In this document: positions 10,324 through 18,461 of the stretch, one piece after another | Numbering within the stretch: position 1 is the stretch's first letter | How the letters are laid out: every line of letters starts with the position of its first letter | Source of the DNA: Rhodothermales bacterium | GTDB taxonomy: Bacteria > Bacteroidota > Rhodothermia > Rhodothermales > Bin80 | NCBI GenBank assembly: GCA_022821385.1 | Contig: JAJEDR010000043.1 | Span: 1 to 54,521, forward strand | DNA length: 54,521 nt | Direction: 5' to 3' | Position numbers and translations under genes: made by a program | The notes under the pieces: generated by a model | What the model saw: the letters and a program-made list of their open reading frames with translations, nothing else | Told to the model about the DNA's origin: nothing | Database searches by the model: none

Positions 10324-11412
10324 CTAACCTAGGAGTTCCTGGTCAAAGAGACTGAGCTGGTTACTTGGCTTCCGGATAAACAGGTCTGTCCGAAGCTGTG
10401 GCATTGGCTGATTAAGGTTGTACCGCTTGCAAGTTACCTCAAAGAACTTAGCCAGGGTTTGCGCCCATATGCCCTCTCCCTTCATCCGATGACGAAAGCG
10501 GGGATCATTCAGTCTGCCCGAGCGCATCTCTCTGACCCGACTCAATATTTTATCCTTGCGTTCAGGCATCTCACGATCCAGCCAATCCTGAAAGAGCGGT
10601 GCCACTGGTCCGGGGAGTCGAAGCAGAATGTACCCGGCCCGGACAGCACCACGCTCAGCGGCGGCCCGCACAATCGCAGGAAGCTCCTCATCCGTCAAAC
10701 CCGGAATCACAGGAGCTACCATCACCCCCACAGGTACCCCCGCCCCTGAAAGCTTTTCTATAGCATCCAGACGACGCGACGGAATACTAGTACGCGGCTC
10801 CATCGCACTGGCTATCTTGTTGCGAAGTGTTGTTACTGAGATAAACACTTGCACTAGACCAAGTTTCGCCATCGGAGCCAAGATATCCAAATCCCGTGTA
10901 ACAAGATGATTCTTCGTGATAACACCCACAGGGTTGCGGTGATCCAGCAGCGTCTGTAAGCAGGCGCGTGTCAGTTTGAATCGGCGTTCGGCGGGTTGAT
11001 ACGGATCTGTATTACCAGACAATGATATGACAGCTGGTTTCCACGATTTTTTTCTCAACTCCCTGCTCAAGAGCTCAGGGGCCTTTCGTTTGACCAGGAT
11101 CTTTGTTTCAAAATCCAGCCCAGCACTCCATCCCAGGTATTCGTGACTTGGTCGTGCATAACAGTATATACAACCATGTTCGCAGCCGCGGTAAGGATTA
11201 ACGCCCCAGTTAAACCCTACGTCTGGAGAATCATTACTGACAAGAATTGACCTGGATGCATCCTCAAAGAACTGGGTGCTGGTCTGTCGTAGCTCATCAG
11301 GCTCCAACACTCCTGGATCCAACTCCACGCTGATCGGATCAAAACGTGTAGCGGGGTTTGTTGCTGTGGCACGCCCTCGCGGGGCCGGCATGGGAGTTTG
11401 TTTTTGTATCAT
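10324..11412 (-). CDS. PA0069-family radical SAM protein
   Basis: A 362-residue enzyme with the radical SAM cluster C77-x3-C81-x2-C84 (CEHGCIYC) placed after 'GFNWGVNPYRG', a setting characteristic of the PA0069/SPL-like subgroup related to spore photoproduct lyase. It would bind a 4Fe-4S cluster and cleave S-adenosylmethionine; the substrate is unknown. 'PAVISLSGNTDPYQPAE' and 'VAPVIPGLTD' are further conserved blocks. It lies 13 bp upstream of lhr. Being co-transcribed with a repair helicase fits a nucleic-acid-related role, but that is an inference. Confidence 0.88.
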   Translation of the reverse strand: MIQKQTPMPAPRGRATATNPATRFDPISVELDPGVLEPDELRQTSTQFFEDASRSILVSNDSPDVGFNWGVNPYRGCEHGCIYCYARPSHEYLGWSAGLDFETKILVKRKAPELLSRELRKKSWKPAVISLSGNTDPYQPAERRFKLTRACLQTLLDHRNPVGVITKNHLVTRDLDILAPMAKLGLVQVFISVTTLRNKIASAMEPRTSIPSRRLDAIEKLSGAGVPVGVMVAPVIPGLTDEELPAIVRAAAERGAVRAGYILLRLPGPVAPLFQDWLDREMPERKDKILSRVREMRSGRLNDPRFRHRMKGEGIWAQTLAKFFEVTCKRYNLNQPMPQLRTDLFIRKPSNQLSLFDQELLG

Positions 11413-11486
11413 AACACTAAGTTAGAACCGATAACGCATAAACTTGTGCTGAACTCAATACGCTGGTCAACTTCTTCTCACGCACC

Positions 11487-12023
11487 ATGAAGCAATTACT
11501 CCGTACGGTTTTTGTACTGCTTTCGGCAGCCTTGCTCGCGCTCGTAATCATGGGCTTATTTGTGAAGGAAGTCCGCTATACTGCTACCGCACGTGTTAAG
11601 GCTCCGGTTGCTGAATCCTGGGTGACCTTTATTGACATAGATCGCCAAAACCTTTGGCAGAGGAACCTGGAAAATGTCGAGGCCCTCGATGGTCAACCCA
11701 TGTCTTTGGGCGCCTCCTTCCGCCTGGAGTTCACAAATGGAAGCACCCGTCTGGAAACAGTTACTTCGGTCATCCCCCTCCAAGAATACAACGCGGAAAT
11801 CGAAACTTCGACCTATTCCGGTTACCGTTCTGTAACTTTTGAAACTTTGGGAGAGGGTTCGCGCATCCAACAAACCATCGTCATGCGTGGATCGTCATTC
11901 ATTAGCCGCGCACTCCTGCCTGTTATCCGCCCCCTGATGCAGCGTGACGAGATGGCAGCCCTGGATAACCTTGCAGATCTGATTGAGGCCTCGCCTTCGA
12001 TAGGCATCCAGGACAACGAATAG
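11487..12023 (+). CDS. SRPBCC-family protein with N-terminal membrane anchor
   Basis: A 178-residue protein with one hydrophobic segment at residues ~8-26 and then a START/polyketide-cyclase-like (SRPBCC) domain: 'YTATARVKAPVAESWVTFID', a central antiparallel sheet and a C-terminal helix ('LLPVIRPLMQRDEMAALDNL'). These domains bind hydrophobic ligands. It would be tethered to the inner membrane with the domain outside the cytoplasm. The gene is divergent from the radical SAM gene, sharing a ~75-bp upstream region. Ligand unknown. Confidence 0.75.
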   Translation: MKQLLRTVFVLLSAALLALVIMGLFVKEVRYTATARVKAPVAESWVTFIDIDRQNLWQRNLENVEALDGQPMSLGASFRLEFTNGSTRLETVTSVIPLQEYNAEIETSTYSGYRSVTFETLGEGSRIQQTIVMRGSSFISRALLPVIRPLMQRDEMAALDNLADLIEASPSIGIQDNE

Positions 12024-12191
12024 GGACGCTGACGGTGGTGCTGAGCAGACAATTACTGCTCCCTCACCTGTCTCAATTCTTGTCTCAATTGGTCTGCGGC
12101 ATTGTGGGAGTCAGCCCAGTGTACTCCACACGACGGCCCCACCCTCATCGTACAATCGCCCGAGTATTCTACCTCTGTAGCCCTGGCCTTG

Positions 12192-12566
12192 CTATCGTTT
12201 GGCAATCTCGCGCAGGATAAATGGCACGATCCCACCAAGACCGAGCACTAATACTACAGGCCAAAATACTTCAAGCCAGATCCCTACGCCAGCCACGGCG
12301 ACGAACGAAATCGAGACTGCCGTTGTCATACCAGCGCGTTTGCGTAGCAGGGCAATCTTTTGGCCATCTAGCTCCCGCTCTTGCTTCATAACGGCCAGGA
12401 TTCGATCAGCTATACCAGGGGATATTTCTTCGTATTTCGCAAGTTCGTCGGCGGGAGGAAACCGCATAGTGTAATCGGAGCCCAGTGCGGTGCTACGTGC
12501 AGGCTGTTGCTTCTCTGAGGAAGCACCTTCAGGTTTGCCATTGGTCGGATTGAATGAGTCACTCAT
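12192..12566 (-). CDS. DUF2335 domain membrane protein
   Basis: A 124-residue protein when started at the ATG at 12566, which sits before a hydrophilic, low-complexity leader; a longer frame to 12650 exists but adds unlikely residues. The block 'FPPADELAKYEEISPGIADR' followed by 'ILAVMKQERELDGQKI' is the DUF2335 signature, and two hydrophobic segments (starting at 'AVSISFVAVAGVGIW' and 'VVLVLGLGGIVPFIL') give a two-helix membrane anchor at the C-terminus. Function unknown. Members are often found near mobile or defence genes, but nothing adjacent here proves that. Confidence 0.75.
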   Translation of the reverse strand: MSDSFNPTNGKPEGASSEKQQPARSTALGSDYTMRFPPADELAKYEEISPGIADRILAVMKQERELDGQKIALLRKRAGMTTAVSISFVAVAGVGIWLEVFWPVVLVLGLGGIVPFILREIAKR

Positions 12567-12963
12567 TGTTTTGACCTTCGTTGGAGAATTGAGCCTTGGA
12601 GAACGGTGCATTGAGATAGCCCACCTTTGTAGGCGCACATACAATCCCATGCATCAAACGAGCAAGAGAAATGTAAGCTACAACTATGGGCAACGAAGCC
12701 CCTATCGTGCGAATTAAATGCATATAGTATTCCGTCCATCTATCTTTTGGCAACCGGTAATGTCACTCCGTGTGCACAAGTAAACCCAACTTCCTGTACT
12801 ATATCCCACAAGAATACCCACCTCTTGATACATCAAACACAGAATTTGGTGCCTTCGACTTATGAGAACCAAATGAGTAACCATTACCTGAACGATTTCA
12901 TGTGCGACCGCGTACGTTGGTTAGTGTAAAGGGATCAATTCCGCATGTAATACTTCGGCTGCC
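12567..12963. other. Divergent intergenic region between DUF2335 and larA-like genes
   Basis: About 400 bp of rather AT-rich sequence between two divergent genes. It should hold both promoters. I see no repeat or small gene in it that I can support. Confidence 0.4.
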
Positions 12964-14244
12964 ATGAGTGAGGATCCGAACATAGTGCGTTTAGACTACG
13001 GCTCGGAGGGATTACCGCTGGACCTGACTGGGCTCAACGCTAAAATACTCCGTCCACGATATCTCGACGGCCTGCAAGACGAGCATGCCGCATTCCTGGA
13101 GTCCGTTCGACGCCCCTATAAGACGGCACCCCTTCGTGAGCTCATAGTTGCCGGAGAAACGCTTGCCATCGCCATTCCAGACATCACACGTGCGCTTCCC
13201 AGCGATCGTCTGTTGCTCTGGCTCTTCGACGAGCTGCGTGACCTAGATCCAGATGATGTCACCATAATCGTCGGTACAGGCACACATAGGGGCAATACGC
13301 ATGATGAGTTGCTTCAAATGGTTGGCCCGGAAATCGTAGCCAAATATCGCATAATTAATCACGATTCCCGGGATAACACTTCGCTGCTGCCGGCAGGCCG
13401 AAGCCCCTACGGTTATGATGTTGCCTATTGTGCGGACTACGTACGGGCGGATCGTCGTATTCTGATGGGATTCATTGAACCGCATTTTATGGCGGGGTTC
13501 AGCGGTGGATACAAAGCAGTATTTCCGGGAATAGCCAATCTGGACGCCATCCAGACCTATCACGGATTTACCAACATCGCTCATCCAAAGAGCACATGGG
13601 GGCTGATTGAGGGCAATCCCACACAAAACCATGTACGCGCAGCGGGAAAACTGCTCACGGTTGACTTTCTGGTGAACGTTACCCTCAACACTGATCGACA
13701 GATCACGGGGTACTTCTGTGGTGATGTTGATGCTGCCCACGAAGCGGGATGCGCTTTTTCCAAAAAAACAGCAATGGTCCGTGTCGAAGAACCATTCCCA
13801 ATCGTGGTTACGACGAACAGTGGGTATCCACTGGACCTCAACCTGTACCAGAGCGTCAAGGGTATGTCAGCTGCACATTCAATAACTGCACCGGGCGGTC
13901 TTATCATTACCGCGGCACGTTGCAATGATGGCTTTCCCGAACATGGTGCTTTTAAGGATCAGCTTCTTCGCTGGGGAAGCCCCGACGAAGCGTGGCAGGC
14001 AATTCGCAGCCCTGACTTCAGCGAACCTGACCAATGGCAGACACAGAAGCTGCTCCAGATTGTCCGCACGTGCCGGGTCGGTTTGTTTAGCGAGTTGGAT
14101 CCCGCGCTCGTGCAGCGTGCTCACCTGACTCCCGTTAAGGACGTGCGCAGCGCGATTGATGCCGAACTTGCGCGATTAGGGAATCCTGATGCCCCAGTGG
14201 CCGTAGTGCCAGAAGGTCCGCTGACGATTCCGTACGTGGCTTAA
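12964..14244 (+). CDS. LarA-family nickel-pincer-dependent racemase/epimerase
   Basis: A 426-residue LarA/DUF2088 protein. LarA of Lactobacillus plantarum racemises lactate using the Ni-pincer (NPN) cofactor bound to a lysine. The residues known there are present here at the very same numbers: His108 (in 'GTGTHRG'), His174 and Lys184 (in 'EPHFMAGFSGGYKAVFPG') and His200 (in 'TYHG'). So it should be cofactor-competent. The actual substrate is uncertain because LarA homologues act on many alpha-hydroxy acids. No larB, larC or larE (cofactor synthesis) is in the window; they would have to be elsewhere. The stop overlaps that of the convergent SGNH hydrolase by 4 bp. Confidence 0.88.
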   Translation: MSEDPNIVRLDYGSEGLPLDLTGLNAKILRPRYLDGLQDEHAAFLESVRRPYKTAPLRELIVAGETLAIAIPDITRALPSDRLLLWLFDELRDLDPDDVTIIVGTGTHRGNTHDELLQMVGPEIVAKYRIINHDSRDNTSLLPAGRSPYGYDVAYCADYVRADRRILMGFIEPHFMAGFSGGYKAVFPGIANLDAIQTYHGFTNIAHPKSTWGLIEGNPTQNHVRAAGKLLTVDFLVNVTLNTDRQITGYFCGDVDAAHEAGCAFSKKTAMVRVEEPFPIVVTTNSGYPLDLNLYQSVKGMSAAHSITAPGGLIITAARCNDGFPEHGAFKDQLLRWGSPDEAWQAIRSPDFSEPDQWQTQKLLQIVRTCRVGLFSELDPALVQRAHLTPVKDVRSAIDAELARLGNPDAPVAVVPEGPLTIPYVA

Positions 14245-14921
14245 AGCTCAAGTACAGATCGTAATTGCTGCACCATAAAATCAGCTACAAAGCGATTCCC
14301 GCCTTCATTCAGATGGACGCCATCAGAAGTAAGCACTCCCTCGTATGCCTTATCGGGATTATTTGCAGTGAGAAATGTTTCGAAGGCTGCACGTAGGTCA
14401 CAAAGGTGAACATCCTTATCCCGTGCTACGCTGCGGCTGATTTGTGCATATTCCTGCAGACGAATATTGACGGGAGAATCACTTTCTGTGTCTTCTCCGA
14501 TCACACTAGGCGTGCACAGCAGAGGCACGGCATCGGCTTGCTCAATGCGGTCGATTAGCTCACCTAGACCATGCTCAAACGTCTCTGGATCTGTGCCCGT
14601 GACGTGATCAAATTCAAAGTGGTGCCAGACATCGTTTATGCCAATATAGATCACCACATGGGTCGGCTCATGTGCCAACACATCTGCATCCAGTCGCTCA
14701 AGGAGGTCGGGAACCTTGTTACCGCTGATTCCCGCACCTTGCACTTCCGTGTCCGCACTGAGTTTTTGTAGCGAATCTGCCGCAAGTGCAACGTAGCCCC
14801 CCGGATTCGCCCCTGCCTCCGTAATGGAATCGCCAAGGAAAATAATACGATGCTGTGCCTGCGCAGAAGTTTGTGTTACAGCGACGACAAGAAATAGCAT
14901 CAAGAATGTGCACCGTGTCAT
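14241..14921 (-). CDS. Secreted SGNH/GDSL hydrolase
   Basis: A 226-residue exported hydrolase. Residues 1-~22 form a signal peptide ending A-Q-A-Q. The SGNH blocks are all there: block I 'IIFLGDSITEAG' with the nucleophilic Ser, block II Gly in 'GAGISGNKV', block III 'IGINDVW' with the Asn, and block V 'SDGVHLNEGG' with the Asp-x-x-His dyad. It probably removes acyl or acetyl groups from carbohydrates or lipids in the periplasm or outside; the substrate is not evident. Convergent with the LarA-like gene, 4 bp overlap. Confidence 0.88.
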   Translation of the reverse strand: MTRCTFLMLFLVVAVTQTSAQAQHRIIFLGDSITEAGANPGGYVALAADSLQKLSADTEVQGAGISGNKVPDLLERLDADVLAHEPTHVVIYIGINDVWHHFEFDHVTGTDPETFEHGLGELIDRIEQADAVPLLCTPSVIGEDTESDSPVNIRLQEYAQISRSVARDKDVHLCDLRAAFETFLTANNPDKAYEGVLTSDGVHLNEGGNRFVADFMVQQLRSVLEL

Positions 14922-15109
14922 GATTAGCCTTGCATGATTGGTTCAGAAGATATAGCGGGAGAAATCAAAGATAACACAGCCACGCTTGCGCCTAACAACA
15001 ACATCAGACACCACTGCTGCTATACATTTGCAGGAAAGCAATATTGGGGCATTGCGGCGTGCGCTATGCGAAGCTTGAGCGTGATATCAATCCGACTGAT
15101 TTTGGCATA

Positions 15110-15997
15110 TCACGCATGGCCCCTGACCCTTGCGTCAGCAGCCAAGTACCACTGATCTTCAATAACGGACTTTCGTACGCCGTCCGCACCGGGATACAGA
15201 CGGGCCGCACCGTACCCTAAATCTCTGCACAGTTTGTATAATCCCAAACATTCTTCTACCGGAATAGTCAGTTTCCGTATTGACGAACGGGATGAAGGGG
15301 ATATGTACTGCTCTAAGCCCTTAGTGACTGCAATCTCTCCTTTTTGCTCGTGTACCGGATGAACCGTAAACAGCCCTTGCTGCGCCGCCACATTCTTGGA
15401 GATAGAACCTGGTACTTGCAGCACCCTGATCTGACCGGGGAGGCTATCAAGATATACATTCCTGTCTAGTTTTAATTCAAATATGGCGAGCTTTTGCCCC
15501 TTTGGCCATTTCCTTCGTAAGGCCTCACTAGCAGCAAAATACATTGCAATATGGGGGTTTGTTGTCCAGTCGAGCAGCCTTGTTGGAAGCCCATGCAATC
15601 TGGCCAGAGCCATTGCTTCAGCCAAATCCTCGCCAGGCCACGTATGCGGAGCATCATGATATTTCTGAAATTCTCTGTCCAACAGATTTCTGCTCCTGAA
15701 TTTAACTGAGTCACCAGGAACGATGACACCCGCCTCATCACAAGCATATATGAATGACCGTAACATCTGAAATTCGAACCAGACCTGCTGCTCATCCGCC
15801 AACTGAAGCCGATTTTTCAGCGTATTTACTGGTTCGGTATCAGAGCGCAAAATCGTTGGAATAAGCCTCCAACCGGCATTTGCATGGCCTCTGTATATTG
15901 TCGTGCGGCGTGTCTTCTGATCTAATGCAGCAGATTCCCACAAGAGATACTCCAGCAGGTCACGTGATTTTTCGAAAGTTTTTTCTTGAATGGCCAA
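15110..15997 (-). CDS. FRG domain-containing protein
   Basis: A 295-residue cytoplasmic protein. The FRG domain is recognised from 'YRGHANAGWRLIPTILR' near residue 38 and 'ARLHGLPTRLLDWTTNP' followed by 'HIAMYFAAS' in the middle. The domain is named after its Phe-Arg-Gly motif (here Tyr-Arg-Gly); its biochemical role is poorly known and it recurs in mobile and defence contexts. Around 240 bp of a diverged second FRG gene lie at 16605-16845, so the locus once carried at least two copies. The downstream flank (14922-15109) shows nothing. Confidence 0.85.
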   Translation of the reverse strand: MAIQEKTFEKSRDLLEYLLWESAALDQKTRRTTIYRGHANAGWRLIPTILRSDTEPVNTLKNRLQLADEQQVWFEFQMLRSFIYACDEAGVIVPGDSVKFRSRNLLDREFQKYHDAPHTWPGEDLAEAMALARLHGLPTRLLDWTTNPHIAMYFAASEALRRKWPKGQKLAIFELKLDRNVYLDSLPGQIRVLQVPGSISKNVAAQQGLFTVHPVHEQKGEIAVTKGLEQYISPSSRSSIRKLTIPVEECLGLYKLCRDLGYGAARLYPGADGVRKSVIEDQWYLAADARVRGHA

Positions 15998-16187
15998 GTT
16001 TCCAAATATCTATACCACAAGCCACTGCCTCATAGAAGATACAGGGCAACTAGGCGGGTGAATTCTTTCCTTGCCTCCATAGAGCTCCCTGCCTTACTCA
16101 TATAGCGCCCCCTGGAACTCAGATGGATGTTCTCTGCCAAAATATTTTTTCGTAAGACAGCCTTCGAGAATACTTCACGCGAATTAC

Positions 16188-16454
16188 TCAATCAGCCCAT
16201 TTCATTGCATTCACACCTCCCCCCATTGCCGTCATCAAGAAGGTCTTGTAGGGATAGGGCCAACCATCGCCTTCCCGAACAATCACCTTGGTCTCGCCGG
16301 GCGTCCAGTCCAGGACTGCGGGCAATTCGTAGTAGACTACCCGCCATTCAGAGTCATCCTCCAGCTTGACTTTTGTACCATAGTTGGACACTTCAATAAC
16401 AGTGAGCAACTTCTTACCTTCCATTTTCACGGTGCGATGTTCTTGATCAGGCAT
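16188..16454 (-). CDS. Small hypothetical protein
   Basis: An 88-residue protein with ordinary composition: basic N-terminus, 'LLTVIEVSNYGTKVKLEDDS', 'EWRVVYYELPAVLDWTPGE', and 'KVIVREGDGWPYPYKTFLMT'. The alternation suggests a small beta-rich fold; no signal peptide or membrane segment. It lies between the FRG gene and the FRG relic, on the same strand, so it may be a passenger of that locus. I do not recognise the family. Confidence 0.5.
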   Translation of the reverse strand: MPDQEHRTVKMEGKKLLTVIEVSNYGTKVKLEDDSEWRVVYYELPAVLDWTPGETKVIVREGDGWPYPYKTFLMTAMGGGVNAMKWAD

Positions 16455-16604
16455 GGTCAGTTTCCTATTTCACTTAGCATACAACCTTGTTCCATAGCCT
16501 CCAAACGTGCGAGAGGCTATCGTAAAGATATAACCATTAAAATCGACACTCAAACCCTGACACGGTCAGCAAACATAAAAGTTGCAGTACGGCTCCTACT
16601 CGAC

Positions 16605-16845
16605 TGCAATAGAATCCCACAGGAGATATTTCAGCAGGTCTCATGATTTATTAAAGTTTTTCTTGAATTTCCAACTTCTAAATGTCTATACCACAGGCCC
16701 CTGTCTCACAAATGATACAGGCCAGCCGGGCGAGTGAAGCTGTTTTTTCACCGTCCTTACTGGTTTGGCATCAGAGTGCAACATCGTTGGAATGAGCCTC
16801 CTGTCGGCATTTGCATGACATCTATATATTGTTATACGGTATTGA
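16605..16845 (-). pseudogene. Permuted relic of an FRG-domain gene 5' region
   Basis: Two blocks are clearly similar (roughly 75-80 percent by eye) to the intact FRG gene and its upstream flank. Block 16605-16738 matches ~15920-16063 (first ~26 codons plus upstream DNA); block 16739-16845 matches ~15811-15910 (about codons 30-62). In the intact locus the second block lies to the left of the first; here the order is reversed while orientation is kept. The junction falls in TGAA, which is present at both parental positions. This is what remains when two tandem copies recombine or lose the DNA between them at a microhomology. Confidence 0.75.
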
Positions 16846-17290
16846 CCCTGATCAACTTTTGGGACAAGGGGTCGGGATATTGGGATGCGAATAGCACATA
16901 TGACGCATCGTCGTCATTGCACCTAACCAAGCGGGTGGAAACTGTAAACAACACCTGTGGCACATCTGCGGGGATGACAGCCCATTTCATTGAAGTATAT
17001 GCCCATGAGCAGGAATATGAGAGTGGCTACAATGCACGTCTAGCTAGCACTAAGTCAGTGCAGACCATCACCAAGATTGAGGACATTGTAGGGGCAACAG
17101 GATCGGTTGCAACTGTGATCCAGGAATTCTGGAATTATTTTTGCTCTAACAGCCTCATAGGATCAGGGCAACTGGCTTCCGGGGAACCTTGGATGCCGAT
17201 GTCTGGACCTATACATGGTATCTCAACTCAGCCTCATGGCAACATGGACGCCCCAGGTGGAGCTGCGAGAGTGAACGAACCGGATGCTAA
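16846..17290 (+). pseudogene. Truncated, frameshifted gene of unknown family
   Basis: An open frame continues from the FRG relic into sequence with normal protein composition ('FWDKGSGYWDANSTYDASSS', 'GMTAHFIEVYAHEQEYESGY'). Near 17187 the sensible frame changes: continuing in the other frame gives 'LDADVWTYTWYLNSASW' and then 'HGRPRWSCESERTGC' and a stop at 17288-17290 that overlaps the ATG at 17284. One missing base at ~17187 would explain it. The N-terminus is missing, replaced by the relic. I do not recognise the family. A sequencing error instead of a real frameshift cannot be excluded. Confidence 0.5.
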
Positions 17291-17304
17291 ACAACAACAG
17301 AGAC

Positions 17305-18009
17305 ATGAACATCAAGATTTTGTTTTTATTCCTAACGCTTTTGGTGGGCGCTTCCGCGTCTGCACAACACAACACAGGAATGATTTTCAAGGACGGCGCT
17401 TTTGTAAATCCAACGGCAGAAGCCGCACTGGAACAGTTTGTCGGTAAAGGTGATCACGAACCTGCGCTGGCAATTTTAACTCAAACGCTTAATAGACAGC
17501 CTGCTTCAGTGCTGGATGCGCTGGCGAATGATCTTGTGCGAATAATGCTGGATGATAATGATTTCACAGTTCGGCTTGACGCGAGATTCCTGCTCGAAAA
17601 GGCGGCACGTGGATATGGGGGTGGCAGTCCATATACCAGAATGCAACAAACGTTTATTGGACTTTACGAAGCGTCCTCAGATGCGGAAATGGCTGCCGAA
17701 AATCTTCGCTCCGTGTATGCCTCAGGAAGGCCCGATTACGTCAGAAACGTGCTTACCTCTGCTGCCAAACCAGCAAAGGCCTGCACGAAGCGCGGGTTAC
17801 AGATGTCCTTTGTCACTTTTGACGGCATCATAACGGAAGCGCCTGAAGTGAAGGAAGAGGATTTGTGTCCCTATCAGCAAAACACCTGGTGTATGGCTGG
17901 CAAGATACTGGTGGACAATAGGGACAGTGCCGTAAGCGATTCCGAAGTACTTCCCCATTGCTTTGGATATGTTTACCATGATGGACAATGGTGGGAAGTA
18001 ATGTACTAG
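17305..18009 (+). CDS. Secreted protein of unknown function
   Basis: A 234-residue exported protein; the ATG at 17305 gives a standard signal peptide (MNIKILFLFLTLLVGASASA, then Q), while an ATG at 17284 would add seven hydrophilic residues and overlaps the stop of the upstream broken gene, as in an operon. The middle is helical with repeat-like units, 'ALEQFVGKGDHEPALAIL' and 'DDNDFTVRLDARFLLEKAA', resembling HEAT-type helices. The C-terminal third has four Cys and a closing beta segment 'VYHDGQWWEVMY'. Family not recognised. Confidence 0.6.
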   Translation: MNIKILFLFLTLLVGASASAQHNTGMIFKDGAFVNPTAEAALEQFVGKGDHEPALAILTQTLNRQPASVLDALANDLVRIMLDDNDFTVRLDARFLLEKAARGYGGGSPYTRMQQTFIGLYEASSDAEMAAENLRSVYASGRPDYVRNVLTSAAKPAKACTKRGLQMSFVTFDGIITEAPEVKEEDLCPYQQNTWCMAGKILVDNRDSAVSDSEVLPHCFGYVYHDGQWWEVMY

Positions 18010-18018
18010 GGTTGAGGG

Positions 18019-18330
18019 CTATCGTATAAATTCTTTGGGACCCTGCGACAACTCCTCTGTAAACGAATCAGGCCAAAAATGCATGAACAAACACAACTCC
18101 TGTTGAACAACTACTGACAGGACGCTGCCTATCTGCATAATGAGGGCACTGCAAGGCGTGCACCAGGCCTGCCTTGGTTGGCGTTCTTTTGTCCAGTACA
18201 GACTTTCCTCGGTGATCACATACTCTACCGGTCGTCCCCATTTTTCACATTGATGCGTCTTTTGCTGTTCTCGGAGTTTGTCCGTATGTTCGTCCGGGCA
18301 GGGTATTCGATTTCTATCCCTAGCAAACAC
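18019..18330 (-). CDS. Possible degenerate zinc-ribbon protein
   Basis: A 103-residue frame whose central part ('HQCEKWGRPVEYVITEESLY' followed by a 'CTPC' pair) recalls the small zinc-ribbon proteins with C-x2-C-G ... C-x2-C. Here the second Cys of the first pair is replaced by Trp, so metal binding is doubtful. Weak ribosome-binding site. It could be a decayed gene or chance. Confidence 0.25.
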   Translation of the reverse strand: MFARDRNRIPCPDEHTDKLREQQKTHQCEKWGRPVEYVITEESLYWTKERQPRQAWCTPCSALIMQIGSVLSVVVQQELCLFMHFWPDSFTEELSQGPKEFIR

Positions 18331-18461
18331 ATTTTGGTAATGTCCCTAACGATTCCAATCGAATCAATTGGTTGCCTGTGTATCGCAATCTCTACAGTTC
18401 AAACCAGGAGCCACCTGTAGTTTGCGGTGACTTTCGTATCCACTCCGAGGCACGTAATTCC

